NCBI GenBank assembly: GCA_002356515.1 | Contig: AP017605.1 | Coordinates: forward strand, 7,673,020 to 7,737,019 | Origin: Mesorhizobium loti | GTDB lineage: Bacteria > Pseudomonadota > Alphaproteobacteria > Rhizobiales > Rhizobiaceae | Reading direction: 5' to 3' | Length of the DNA stretch: 64,000 nucleotides | Part shown: positions 35,913-44,619 of the stretch, piece after piece | Layout of the letters: every line of letters begins with the position of its first letter | Position numbering within the stretch: position 1 is the first letter of the stretch | Program-made: the position numbers and the translations under genes | Notes under the pieces: generated by a model | What the model was told of the DNA's origin: nothing | Database searches by the model: none | What the model saw: only the letters and a program-made list of their open reading frames with translations

Positions 35913-36489
35913 ACAATACGGGCTCGGGCGGAGCCTGACCGCGACGATCCTGCGGCTGCCCCGTCACGCGGCCGCACTGTGTTTCCTGTCGGCGGCCGTC
36001 TTTATCGCCATGACGGTGCTGGAATTCTTCTATTTCCGCCAGTTGAGCGGCGGCTTGCCGTCGCTCGACATGCGCTATTTCGGTTTCACGCCCGACGAAG
36101 GCATGGCCTGGCTGACGGCGCTCGGCCGTCGCGGCGGCGAGATCATTCTGGTCTGGCACTATCTGACCTTCGATCTTTTGTTCCCGGCGCTGCTGTCGCT
36201 GACCCTGGTCAGCCTGATCCTGGCCACCGGCCGGCGCCTGAAGACTTTCCGCACGCTGCCGGGGCAGGTGCAGTCGATCTTCGCGCTGGTTCTGGTGCTG
36301 CCCTACACGCTTGCCGACTACGGCCAGAACATCGCCGTGGCGCGGCTTTTGTCCGATTTCCTGTCGGCCAACCCGGATTCGCTGTCTTTGGCTTCGGCGC
36401 TGATCGTCACCAAATTCGCGCTTCTCGCCATCCCGCTGGTCGTCATCGCGATTCTTGCCCTGGCGGGCCAGAAGCCGCGCCAGGGGTGA
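35863..36489 (+). CDS. hypothetical four-helix membrane protein
   Basis: A 208-residue protein with about four hydrophobic segments (starting AAALCFLSAAVFIAMTVLEFF) and no charged catalytic motif. The ATG at 35863 lies inside the end of guaB (50-bp overlap), so it is probably co-transcribed and translationally coupled; a longer upstream extension deep inside guaB is unlikely. Similar small membrane proteins follow guaB in rhizobia, but I recognise no function. Confidence 0.7.
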   Translation: MTSRLPAKARTIPAEPEQYGLGRSLTATILRLPRHAAALCFLSAAVFIAMTVLEFFYFRQLSGGLPSLDMRYFGFTPDEGMAWLTALGRRGGEIILVWHYLTFDLLFPALLSLTLVSLILATGRRLKTFRTLPGQVQSIFALVLVLPYTLADYGQNIAVARLLSDFLSANPDSLSLASALIVTKFALLAIPLVVIAILALAGQKPRQG

Positions 36490-36518
36490 TCGAGGTTTAG
36501 CAGGGCAGGGGGGCAACT

Positions 36519-36938
36519 ATGAACCAGACCGCGATCTTCTGGCCTGTGCTGGCGCAGGTTATGCTGGTCTATATCGTTTACGTCGTGATGGGCCGGCGCC
36601 GGTTCGTCGCGGTGAAGTCCGGCGAGGCCAAGGTCGGCCAGTTCAAGACGCGTTCGACCGAGCCTGCGTCCAGCGTCACCGTAGCCGCCAATCTCTGCAA
36701 CCAGTTCGAACTGCCGGTGCTTTTCTTCGTGCTGTGCCTGACACTCCACGTCACCAACGGCGTCAACTATCTGACGTTGGCGCTGATGTGGATTTTCGTC
36801 GCCTCGCGCTATTTTCACGCTTGGGTCCACCTGACCAGCAACAATCTGCGGCTGCGCAGCCGCTCTTTCTTCGCTGGCGCGGCGGTGCTGGCGCTGGCCT
36901 GGATCTGGTTCGCGCTGCACCTGCTGGGAGCGGTTTGA
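36519..36938 (+). CDS. MAPEG-family membrane protein
   Basis: A 139-residue protein with four hydrophobic segments and the MAPEG signature NLCNQFELPVLFFVLCL (about residues 60-76), followed by SRYFHAWVHLTSNNLRLR. MAPEG proteins include microsomal glutathione transferases and eicosanoid enzymes; bacterial members are mostly uncharacterised. A GGAGG-like purine run is weak, but the start is unambiguous. It follows the guaB-linked membrane protein by 29 bp and is convergent with rnd. Confidence 0.85.
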   Translation: MNQTAIFWPVLAQVMLVYIVYVVMGRRRFVAVKSGEAKVGQFKTRSTEPASSVTVAANLCNQFELPVLFFVLCLTLHVTNGVNYLTLALMWIFVASRYFHAWVHLTSNNLRLRSRSFFAGAAVLALAWIWFALHLLGAV

Positions 36939-36983
36939 GCAGAGCAGTTCTTCCTTCCCCCACACAATGGGATAGGGCAGAAG

Positions 36984-38135
36984 CTACAAATCGAACAACG
37001 CTATTTTTCGCTTGTCGAATTTTATCCCGATCTCACCGCGCACCAGCTTCAGTGCCGCCTCGCCGAAGACGGCGCGACGCCATCCCTGCAGTGCCGGCAC
37101 ATCGGCATCCTCGCCCTCGGCCGCGATGCGGTCGATGTCGTCGCTGGAGGCCAGCACCTTCGAGGCTACGCCCTGCTTTTCGGCGACGATCCGCAGCAGC
37201 ACCTTCAACAGTTCCGCCGCGGCGCTTGAGCCTTCCGGTGGCTGGAAATTCTTCGGCAGTTTCGGCATCTGCTCCTTGGGCAGGGCAAGTGCAGCATTGA
37301 CCGCTCCAAGCAGGGCCGTCGCCGTCGAGGAGCGCTCCCAGCCTTTTGGCGTGGTACGCAGCTTGCCGAGGGCCGCCGCATCGCGTGGTGCCTGCTGCGC
37401 CACTTCGTAGATCGCGTCGTCCTTGAGCACACGGCCGCGCGGCACGTCGCGCTCGCGCGCCTCGCGCTCGCGCCATGCCGCCACGGCCTGCACGATCGCC
37501 AGTTCCTGCGGCTTGCGCAGCCGCATCTTCAGCCGCTTCCAAGCGTCCTCGGGGTGTGGATCGTAGGTCTCGCGCGAGGTCAGGACGTCCATTTCCTCAT
37601 TCAGCCAGTGGGCGCGGTTTTCCCGCGCCAGCTCGGCGCTCAAATGCTGATAGACCTCGATCAGATGGGTAACGTCGGCTAGCGCGTAGTCGAGCTGCTT
37701 GTCGGACAGCGGCCGGTGGCGCCAGTCGGTGAAGCGTGAAGACTTGTCGAGCCGCGCCCCGGTGATGCGCTGCACGAGCTGGTCGTAGGAAACGCTGTCG
37801 CCGAAGCCGCAGACCATTGCCGCGACCTGTGTATCGAACACCGGGTGCGGAACCAGATCGCCGAGATGGACGATGATTTCGATGTCCTGCCGGGCGGCAT
37901 GGAAGACTTTCACCACCGCCTCGTTGGCCATCAGCCTGAAGAAGGGCGCCAGGTTGATGTCAGGCGACAGCGGATCGATCAGCGCCGTCACGCCAGGGGC
38001 GGCCATCTGGATCAGGCACAGGATTGGCCAGAAGGTCGTTTCGCGGATGAATTCGGTGTCGACGGTGACGAAATCCGACTTTTCGAAAGCGGCGAGAACG
38101 GTCTCGAGTTCTTTCTGGGTGGTGATGACGTGCAT
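36984..38135 (-). CDS. rnd: ribonuclease D
   Basis: A 383-residue 3'-5' exoribonuclease of tRNA maturation. The DEDD catalytic residues are visible: Asp/Glu in FVTVDTEFIRE (motif I), Asp in FHAARQDIEI (motif II) and Tyr/Asp in YALADVTHL (motif III). An HRDC domain follows in the C-terminal half (LAIVQAVAAWREREARERD). The ATG at 38135 is preferred over an in-frame TTG directly before it. It is convergent with the MAPEG gene. Confidence 0.94.
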   Translation of the reverse strand: MHVITTQKELETVLAAFEKSDFVTVDTEFIRETTFWPILCLIQMAAPGVTALIDPLSPDINLAPFFRLMANEAVVKVFHAARQDIEIIVHLGDLVPHPVFDTQVAAMVCGFGDSVSYDQLVQRITGARLDKSSRFTDWRHRPLSDKQLDYALADVTHLIEVYQHLSAELARENRAHWLNEEMDVLTSRETYDPHPEDAWKRLKMRLRKPQELAIVQAVAAWREREARERDVPRGRVLKDDAIYEVAQQAPRDAAALGKLRTTPKGWERSSTATALLGAVNAALALPKEQMPKLPKNFQPPEGSSAAAELLKVLLRIVAEKQGVASKVLASSDDIDRIAAEGEDADVPALQGWRRAVFGEAALKLVRGEIGIKFDKRKIALFDL

Positions 38136-38210
38136 CAAATCGCTTTTGGCAGGAGTAAGGTCTTCCTAGATTTCAGCCGGGAAGGCTTTCGTCAAGCTTT
38201 GGCGCCTCGG

Positions 38211-39455
38211 TCATGTGCTTCCCGGGCCATCGGAATCGCCATTCCGCCTGGCCAGGCGCGCGAAAATGGTCGAAGTGCGCAACAGCGCTGTGAAGCGGCT
38301 GCGCTTGCCCACGGGCACGCCGGACCGCGCCTGCATGCGGTAGAGGATGACGGCGATGAAGATCGCATAGACGGTGGCACTGAACACGAACAGCGCGCTC
38401 GGCCCGAAATACTGCATCGCAGTCGAGGCGGCGAACGGCCCGCCAATGGCGCCGAAGGAGTAGAACAACATCAGCGCCGCGTTGATCAGCACGAACTCGC
38501 CCGTGTCGGCGCGGTCGTTGGAATGCGCCGCCGACAAGGAATAGAGCGGCATGGCGAAACAGCCGAAGATGAAGATGATAACGAAATTGAGCAGCGGATT
38601 GCTGCCGGCGATGAACACCAGCGCCAAAGCGGAAAGCATCGCGCAGCAGGTCGTCAGCAACAACACCCGGCGCCGGTCCCAGCGGTCTGAGAGGTAGCCG
38701 AGCGGATACTGGATGATGGCGCCGCCAAAGATGCCGACGCTGACGAAGGTGACGACATCGGCAACCGACATGCCGATCTGTTCGGCATAGACCGGCGACA
38801 GCGTGCGAAAGGCGCTGTTGGTGACGCCGACGGCAATGCAGCCGAAGCAACCGAGCGGGGAGATGCGCCAGACGCGCGCCAGGTCGAGCTTGACCTCCTC
38901 CGGCGGCGTCGGGTTGGAGCGGTCGCCGAGCGAAACCGGCACCAGCGACAGCGTGATCATGATCGACATGATGGCGAAGATGGTGAAGCCGCCGGCGCCG
39001 AAGACCGGGATCAGGAATTGGGCTGATGTCACCGAGCCGGTATCGACCATCCGGTAGATCGCCAGTACGCGGGCGCGGTCCTTGTTGGTGACGCCGGAAT
39101 TCAGCCAGCTTTCGACGATGGTGAACAGCCCGGCGAAGCAGAAGCCGCCGGCAAAGCGCACCGCGCACCACATCACCGGATCGAGGACCAGCACCAAAAG
39201 CAGAGTGCCGACCGAGGCGATCGCGGCAAGTGCTGAAAACGCCCTGATATGGCCGACCGCCTTCATGATGCGGGTGATGGCCAGGCAGCCGAGCAGGAAG
39301 CCGGCGAAATAGAAGGTGCCCATCAGGCCGATGTCGGAAGCGGGAAACCCTTCCTGCGCACCGCGCAGTGCGATCAGCGTGCCCTGCAGCCCATTACCGC
39401 CGAGCAGGATGCCTGCGGCGAGAAGGAGCGGGATCAGCGGGCGGATGGAGGACAT
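38211..39455 (-). CDS. MFS transporter (YcaD-like)
   Basis: A 414-residue, 12-helix MFS protein. The N-terminus MSSIRPLIPLLLAAGILLGG and LRGAQEGFPASDIGLMGTFYF, and then RFAGGFCFAGLFTIVESWLN, are those of the YcaD/UMF subgroup, whose substrates are unknown. The chosen ATG at 39455 gives the usual N-terminus; the frame extends upstream by about 20 codons. It lies 75 bp after rnd on the same strand. Confidence 0.85.
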   Translation of the reverse strand: MSSIRPLIPLLLAAGILLGGNGLQGTLIALRGAQEGFPASDIGLMGTFYFAGFLLGCLAITRIMKAVGHIRAFSALAAIASVGTLLLVLVLDPVMWCAVRFAGGFCFAGLFTIVESWLNSGVTNKDRARVLAIYRMVDTGSVTSAQFLIPVFGAGGFTIFAIMSIMITLSLVPVSLGDRSNPTPPEEVKLDLARVWRISPLGCFGCIAVGVTNSAFRTLSPVYAEQIGMSVADVVTFVSVGIFGGAIIQYPLGYLSDRWDRRRVLLLTTCCAMLSALALVFIAGSNPLLNFVIIFIFGCFAMPLYSLSAAHSNDRADTGEFVLINAALMLFYSFGAIGGPFAASTAMQYFGPSALFVFSATVYAIFIAVILYRMQARSGVPVGKRSRFTALLRTSTIFARLARRNGDSDGPGST

Positions 39456-39589
39456 GAAGAAGCAATCACGGATCGGTGATCCTTCTTGAACCATCCCTCC
39501 CATCAATGCCAGCAGCAATTCCCCGCACCAACAGGATGATATATCCGCCTGAATTTGATTTCAGGAAGGCCGGGCTCCCGATGTCTAGA

Positions 39590-39740
39590 GCCGAACCCTG
39601 CTCCTGATGCGATCGCTATTCCGGCGAGGACCGCGATGAGCCCGACAATCAGTTACGCGCTCACCTGCTCGCCCAGGAAGACGACACCGAAGATCGATGC
39701 CGTGACCGGGTTGACGGCAACGGAGACGGCAACCAGTGTC
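39590..39740 (-). pseudogene. remnant of a DMT/EamA transporter (C-terminal part)
   Basis: The minus strand reads TLVAVSVAVNPVTASIFGV then VFLGEQVSA, an in-frame stop, then LIVGLIAVLAGIAIASG. This is the unmistakable last repeat of an EamA-type permease (NP-TA---G---LGE----LIG--L---GI). The stop codon interrupts it and no N-terminal part is found, so it is a decayed fragment between two intact genes. Confidence 0.7.
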
Positions 39741-39824
39741 ATGGTCGATCACTTCGCACAGCGCCTACGGCTGTCGGCCATGGGTTCGTACGGATGTGAT
39801 TGCCTTCAAGGTTGCCGAGAGCGC

Positions 39825-40853
39825 TCAGGCCGAGCTTCGCAGCATGAGTTCGGCGTTGAGCAGGATGCGCCCGCTGCCTGGTTTGGCCGAGGATTCTTCG
39901 TCCAGCCTTTCCAGCAGAAGTTCGATGGCCAGGCGGCCGATCTCATTGTAGTTTTGCGCAACGGTCGTGATCGGCGGGCAGGCGTAGCGCGACAGCGGAT
40001 GGTCATCATGTCCCGCGACCCGCATATCGCAGTCGGATCCGTGGCCCACCTTCAGGCCCAGTTGATAGGCGGCCGCGATGACGCCGAAGGCAACACGGTC
40101 ATTGGCGCAAAGCACTGTCTTGGTGGCAAAGCCCTCCGCCTTCAGGATGCGAAGCGCTTCATCATAGCCGAACTTCTCGAAATCCCATGACCGCGCATCA
40201 GTGACGGGCACGATTTCAGGCGTCATCTTGAATTGCTGCATGGCCTCGACATAGGCGTCCTGTCTGGCCGAGGCGTTGTTGTTGACCAACGGCATGGCGA
40301 AGTAGCAAGGCGGCTCGCCGGACCGGCAGAGATAGTCGACGATCAGCCTGAAACTCTGCCTGTTGTCGGTGCCGACGAACGAGGAAGTCTCGTCAAGCGG
40401 CGAGTCGACATAGATCAGCGGGATGCTTGATCCGAGTTCTGCGAGTATCCGGTGATGGGATTGCACGCCGAGCGGCGCGATGATGGCGCCGGCAATGTTC
40501 ATCGACCTGAATGTCTGGATCGCCTGGTCCTCCATTTCGGCGTGCCCGTCGGAAGACAGCACAAATGCCAGGAAACCGGCTTCATTGGCGATCGTTTCGA
40601 TGCGACGCGTCAGCGCCATGTAGAACGGATCCGTCGAATTCGGAATGATGACGCCGAGAATGTTGCTGCGGCGGCGGTTGAGATTGACGGCGAACATGCT
40701 CGGCCGGAAGCCGGACTTCTTTTGCGCGGCCTCGATCACGGTTCGGGTGTTTTTCCGCACTGAGCCGGGATCGTTGAAATATTTGGAAACGGTGGTGCGA
40801 GACAGGCCGACAAAGGCTGAGAAGTCCTCCATCGTCCTTATCGTCTTTGCCAT
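39825..40853 (-). CDS. LacI-family transcriptional regulator
   Basis: A 342-residue regulator: N-terminal helix-turn-helix (FSAFVGLSRTTVSKYFND), hinge, then a periplasmic-binding-protein-like effector domain starting NILGVIIPNSTDPFY. The ATG at 40853 has AAGGAG 7 bp upstream; a longer frame exists but lacks a ribosome site. It is the last gene of the minus-strand polyol set (binding protein, SDR, zinc dehydrogenase, regulator), so it probably controls this locus in response to a polyol or ketose. Confidence 0.9.
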   Translation of the reverse strand: MAKTIRTMEDFSAFVGLSRTTVSKYFNDPGSVRKNTRTVIEAAQKKSGFRPSMFAVNLNRRRSNILGVIIPNSTDPFYMALTRRIETIANEAGFLAFVLSSDGHAEMEDQAIQTFRSMNIAGAIIAPLGVQSHHRILAELGSSIPLIYVDSPLDETSSFVGTDNRQSFRLIVDYLCRSGEPPCYFAMPLVNNNASARQDAYVEAMQQFKMTPEIVPVTDARSWDFEKFGYDEALRILKAEGFATKTVLCANDRVAFGVIAAAYQLGLKVGHGSDCDMRVAGHDDHPLSRYACPPITTVAQNYNEIGRLAIELLLERLDEESSAKPGSGRILLNAELMLRSSA

Positions 40854-40981
40854 CCGTGGGCTCCTTGTTCGAAATGCCGTCGTCACTGTCTACTTGAGTC
40901 ACCTTTTGGCGGAAAGGACAAGGAATAGGCTTTCCAAGTGGGGAATCTGCCTGCGGCCCCAGGCGCGGCTGTTCTTCGAAA

Positions 40982-41995
40982 TTAGGACTCCGCTGAAAAC
41001 TGTACTTTCATCGTCGCCGGGTCGCCGCTGCTCTTGCCGAAGAAAGGCAACAGTTCGAACAGTGGCAGCTGGTGGCTGACAAGCCGCGCCATCGTGCCGT
41101 CGTCGCGCTTGAGGATATCGAGCGCCTGCGGGATGTTGCGGTTGAGCGAATGCGATCCCGCCAGTCTGATCTGCCGGCGGAAGATCTCGAACGGGGCAAT
41201 CGAGATCCTGGCATCGGGCGCACAGACGCCGAAGACCAGGGCCGTGCCACCATCGGCGGTGAAGCCGATCATGCTTTCGACCACCTTGGCGACACCGGTG
41301 GCATCGGCGACGAAATCGAAGCCGCGCGCCCTTGCGGCGAGTTCCTGCGATCCGGATACCAACGGTTCCAGTCCGAGAGCCTCGGCGAAGGCAAGGCGCT
41401 GTTCGCTGATATCGGCGACCGCCACGCTTGCGACCCCCTTGGCCTTGAGCGACAGCGCCATGAGCAGGCCGATCGGCCCGGCGCCGAAGACCAGCGCATT
41501 GCCGGGCACGTGCTTGCCGACCTCGACGCCTGCGGCACCGAGGCCGTTGAGCACGCAGGCGAGCGGTTCGGCCAATGCAGCCGTATCGAAGGCGAGATCG
41601 CCGATGCCGTGCAGATGATCGACGGCCACGAGGCTGAACTCGGCGAAGCCGCCATTCTCGGTCACGCCATAGGCCTTCAAAGAGGCGCACAGATTGGTCA
41701 GGCCCTTCCGGCAGGCGGGGCAGTGGCCGCACGGTATGTTGGGATCGACGGCGACCCGGTCGCCAGGTTTCACCGCCACGACATCGTCGGCGACCGCCTC
41801 GACAGTGCCGGCATATTCATGACCGGGGACCAGCGGAAACGCGCCCACGCCATAGCGGCCATGCAGCACCTCGATGTCGGTGTGGCAAAGTCCGGCCGCG
41901 CGGACGCGGACCAAGGCGTGGCCGGCTTTCATGCGGGGCATTTCGAGGTCCGCCATGCCGGCGACGCCGGCCGCGGCAAATCGTATGGCCTTCAT
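40982..41995 (-). CDS. zinc-dependent polyol dehydrogenase (D-altritol/sorbitol dehydrogenase-like)
   Basis: A 337-residue medium-chain dehydrogenase. Catalytic zinc ligands appear in GLCHTDIEVLHG and VPGHEYAGTV; the structural zinc is held by the four cysteines of CGHCPACRKGLTNLC; the nucleotide fold is ALVFGAGPIGLLMALSLKAKG. In the Agrobacterium D-altritol pathway a dehydrogenase of this family (PF00107) oxidises D-altritol to D-tagatose. The neighbours here (kinase and GatZ-like protein) make the same role likely, but sorbitol or another polyol remains possible. It lies 31 bp after the SDR on the same strand. Confidence 0.88.
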   Translation of the reverse strand: MKAIRFAAAGVAGMADLEMPRMKAGHALVRVRAAGLCHTDIEVLHGRYGVGAFPLVPGHEYAGTVEAVADDVVAVKPGDRVAVDPNIPCGHCPACRKGLTNLCASLKAYGVTENGGFAEFSLVAVDHLHGIGDLAFDTAALAEPLACVLNGLGAAGVEVGKHVPGNALVFGAGPIGLLMALSLKAKGVASVAVADISEQRLAFAEALGLEPLVSGSQELAARARGFDFVADATGVAKVVESMIGFTADGGTALVFGVCAPDARISIAPFEIFRRQIRLAGSHSLNRNIPQALDILKRDDGTMARLVSHQLPLFELLPFFGKSSGDPATMKVQFSAES

Positions 41996-42026
41996 GTCAG
42001 TCTCCCTTGACCTTGGGCTGCGAGCC

Positions 42027-42797
42027 TCAGCTCATCCAGTTGCCGCCGTCGACATTATAGGTCTGTGCCAGGATGTAGTCGCTGTCCGAGGAGGCCAGGA
42101 ACACGGCAAGCCCGGCAATGTCCTCGGGGTTCGCAAAACGGCCGATCGGGACGGACTTCGCCACCGCAGCCTTCTTTTCTCCCGGCTTCAGGCCCTCCCA
42201 GCGGGCAAAGTGGGCGTCGACGACATCCCAGTGCTCGCCGTCGACGACGCCGGGCGCAATGGCGTTGACGTTGATGCCATGCTTGACCAGGGCCAGCGCC
42301 GCGGACTGCGTCGCCGAGATGATCGCTGCCTTGGAGGCGCAGTATAGCAGCACCAGCGCCTCGCCGCGGCGACCGGCCTGGCTGGCCATGTTGATGATCT
42401 TGCCGCCGCGGCCGCGTTTGATCATCAGATTGGCCACCGCCTTCATCACGAACAGCGGTCCCTTGAGATTGATGTCGAAGACCTTGTCGTAGCTTGCCTC
42501 GGTGATATCGGTGATCGGCGCCATGTCGAAGATGGCGGCGTTGTTGACCAGGATATCGATGCCGCCGAATTCCTTGTCGACTTGCGCCGCGACGCTCTCG
42601 ATCGCGGCGAGATCGGTGACGTCGAGCTTTTTGGCGCTGGCCTGCGGGCCGATCCCCGCCGCCGCCTTGGTCGCGCGCTCGATGTCGATGTCGGCGATCA
42701 CCACACGCGCGCCCTCGCGCACGAAGGCCTCAGCGAAGCCAAGGCCGATGCCGCGCGCGCCGCCTGTGATCAGGGCTGTCTTATTCTCTAACTTCAT
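42027..42797 (-). CDS. SDR polyol dehydrogenase (sorbitol/galactitol 2-dehydrogenase-like)
   Basis: A 256-residue short-chain dehydrogenase with cofactor motif TGGARGIGLGFA, an NNAA motif (DILVNNAAIF) and catalytic Ser/Tyr/Lys in NMASQAGRRGEALVLLYCASKAA (split here: S at 142, Y about 155, K about 159). The ending YILAQTYNVDGGNWMS matches SmoS-type L-iditol (sorbitol) 2-dehydrogenases and galactitol 2-dehydrogenases, which act with ABC polyol systems. It follows the solute-binding-protein gene after a hairpin-containing gap and precedes the zinc dehydrogenase. Confidence 0.88.
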   Translation of the reverse strand: MKLENKTALITGGARGIGLGFAEAFVREGARVVIADIDIERATKAAAGIGPQASAKKLDVTDLAAIESVAAQVDKEFGGIDILVNNAAIFDMAPITDITEASYDKVFDINLKGPLFVMKAVANLMIKRGRGGKIINMASQAGRRGEALVLLYCASKAAIISATQSAALALVKHGINVNAIAPGVVDGEHWDVVDAHFARWEGLKPGEKKAAVAKSVPIGRFANPEDIAGLAVFLASSDSDYILAQTYNVDGGNWMS

Positions 42798-42951
42798 TCA
42801 AGGGTTCCAACTCTTCGCGATTTCGAAATTTGGTCGGGAGGAATGCAATCCCTCCTCCTTCGAGGAACGCACGGATCCACCTTTTGCTCACCAAGACGGA
42901 TCCGCGCATCCTCCGGCAGGCCGCGAGGGAGTTCCGCGGCGAGCCGGATGA

Positions 42952-42981
42952 CCGGGAGGCGGCGCACGTTCCGCATCCCGG
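42952..42981 (-). promoter_or_regulatory. intercistronic hairpin after the solute-binding protein gene
   Basis: An 11-bp stem with one mismatch (CCGGGAGGCGG and CCGCATCCCGG) and an 8-nt loop begins about 18 bp after the binding-protein stop codon. Such hairpins typically stabilise the abundant binding-protein mRNA or attenuate downstream transcription. There is no T-run. Confidence 0.55.
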
Positions 42982-42999
42982 CTTGTTGTGCGGGCTCGG

Positions 43000-44319
43000 C
43001 TACTTGATGTAACCCGCCTCCTTCATCGTGTTCTCGACAGAGGTCTGGGCGCCGTTCAGCGCGTCGTCGACCGACTGCTCGCCGGTTACAGCGGCAGCGA
43101 CCGCCTGGCCGACCGTGGTGCCTATGCCCTGGAATTCGGGAATGGCGACGAACTGGATGCCGGTATAGGGCACCGGGTCCTTGGTTTGCTTGGTCGGATC
43201 GGCGGATTCGATCGCGGCCAGCACCGTCGCGGCAAACGGCGCGGCCTTCTGGTAGTCCGGGCTGGCATAGGTCGATTTGCGGGTTCCCGGAGGTGCCGCA
43301 ACCCAGCCCTCGGTCTCGCCGACGCGCTGGACATAGGCTTTCGAGGTTGCCCATTTGACGAAGGATTTTGCTGCATCCACCTTCTTCGTCGAGGCCGGAA
43401 TGGCCAGGCTCCATGCCCAGCCCCAGGCCGAACCGTTTGGCGTGACCGCCACCGGCGCCTTGGCGAAGGCGACCTTGTCGGCGACCTTGCTTTGCTTCGG
43501 ATCATAGACGCGACCCGCCGCCGACGTGGCATCGATCCACATGGCGCAATGGCCGGAGGCGAACAAGGTCTGGTTCTCGTTGAAACCGTTGGAGCTTATT
43601 CCCGGAGGACCATCCTTCTTCATCGTGTCGACATACCAGCCGATAGCCTTCTTCCACGCGTCGGAATTGAGCTGCGGCTTCCAGTCCATGTCGAACCAGC
43701 GGCCGCCGAACGTGTTCACCAGCGTGCCGACAAAGGCCATGTTCTCGCCCCAGCCCGGCTTGCCGCGCAGGCACAGGCCGTATTGTTCCTTCGACTTGTC
43801 GGTGAGCTTGTCGGCGAATTCCGTGATCTGGTCGTAGGTGGGCTGCTCCGGCATCTTCAGGCCGGCCGCGTCGAACAGATCCTTGCGGTAGAGTGTGAAC
43901 GAACTTTCGGCGTAGAAGGGCACGGCATAGAGCTTGCCGTCGACGGTCAGGCCGCTGCGCACCGGCGCGATCAGGTCGTCGTAGGCATAATCGTCGCCGA
44001 GATCGTTGAGCGATGTCAGCCAACCGCTCTTGCCCCAGATCGGGGTCTCATAGCCGCCGATCGTCAGCACGTCGAACTGGCCGCCCTTGGTGGCAATATC
44101 GGTGGTGACCCGCTCGCGCAGGACGTTTTCCTCGAGCACCACCCAGTTGACCTTGTTACCGGTCGCCTTCTCCCATTCCGGCGACAGCTTCTGCATGATG
44201 ATCATGTCACCATTGTTGACCGTCGCAACCGTGATCTCCTCGGACAGGGCGGCACTGGCCGCCAGTGCCGAAGCGGCGGCCGACAGGCCAAGAATTCCGA
44301 TACGCTTACCTCTTAGCAT
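43000..44319 (-). CDS. ABC transporter solute-binding protein for polyols
   Basis: A 439-residue family 1 extracellular binding protein. It has a signal peptide (MLRGKRIGILGLSAAASALAASAALSEE, cleaved near residue 26) and typical elements: WEKATGNKVNWVVLEENVL, then YAVPFYAESSFTLYRKDLF and FASGHCAMWIDATSAAG. It resembles SmoE/sorbitol-mannitol and D-altritol/galactitol binding proteins. GGAGGAG lies 6 bp before the ATG. The genes expected next to it, two permeases and an ATPase, are missing; the next gene is the SDR. It must use components from elsewhere or be an orphan. Confidence 0.9.
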   Translation of the reverse strand: MLRGKRIGILGLSAAASALAASAALSEEITVATVNNGDMIIMQKLSPEWEKATGNKVNWVVLEENVLRERVTTDIATKGGQFDVLTIGGYETPIWGKSGWLTSLNDLGDDYAYDDLIAPVRSGLTVDGKLYAVPFYAESSFTLYRKDLFDAAGLKMPEQPTYDQITEFADKLTDKSKEQYGLCLRGKPGWGENMAFVGTLVNTFGGRWFDMDWKPQLNSDAWKKAIGWYVDTMKKDGPPGISSNGFNENQTLFASGHCAMWIDATSAAGRVYDPKQSKVADKVAFAKAPVAVTPNGSAWGWAWSLAIPASTKKVDAAKSFVKWATSKAYVQRVGETEGWVAAPPGTRKSTYASPDYQKAAPFAATVLAAIESADPTKQTKDPVPYTGIQFVAIPEFQGIGTTVGQAVAAAVTGEQSVDDALNGAQTSVENTMKEAGYIK

Positions 44320-44619
44320 TTCGTCTCCTCCTTTACGAATGCGCATGTGTAAGTGAACATGCGTATACATTTTATTGCGCTACAGGAAAGCCAAGTCAAG
44401 CGTGTCGTCGCCTGATTCTGGCGTCATGCCTTCGCCTACGCTTGAGGCTTCGCCATCCGGGACGACGAAGAAAACCGCATGCGCAGTAAAATAAGTGGAC
44501 GTGCGTGCAGTTTCTGTTGACTTCAACCTTGCCGCAATTTACCTCGGCTGCGGACAGGCGCTATCGTGCAGTCGGCGCGCCGTGACCGGCGCGCGGCTGG
44601 GGAGAAGGAATTGCAGGAA
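44320..44619. promoter_or_regulatory. divergent control region of the polyol locus
   Basis: These 300 bp separate the binding-protein gene (left) from the kinase gene (right). Near the left start lies a 7-bp inverted repeat, CGCATGT and ACATGCG with an 8-bp spacer (44342-44363). An AT-rich string ending TTTTATTGCGC (about 44369-44380) has a similar copy in reverse orientation near 44478-44500 (read on the minus strand as TTATTTTACTGCGC). The mirrored arrangement suggests paired sites for the local LacI or DeoR regulator serving both promoters. Confidence 0.5.
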
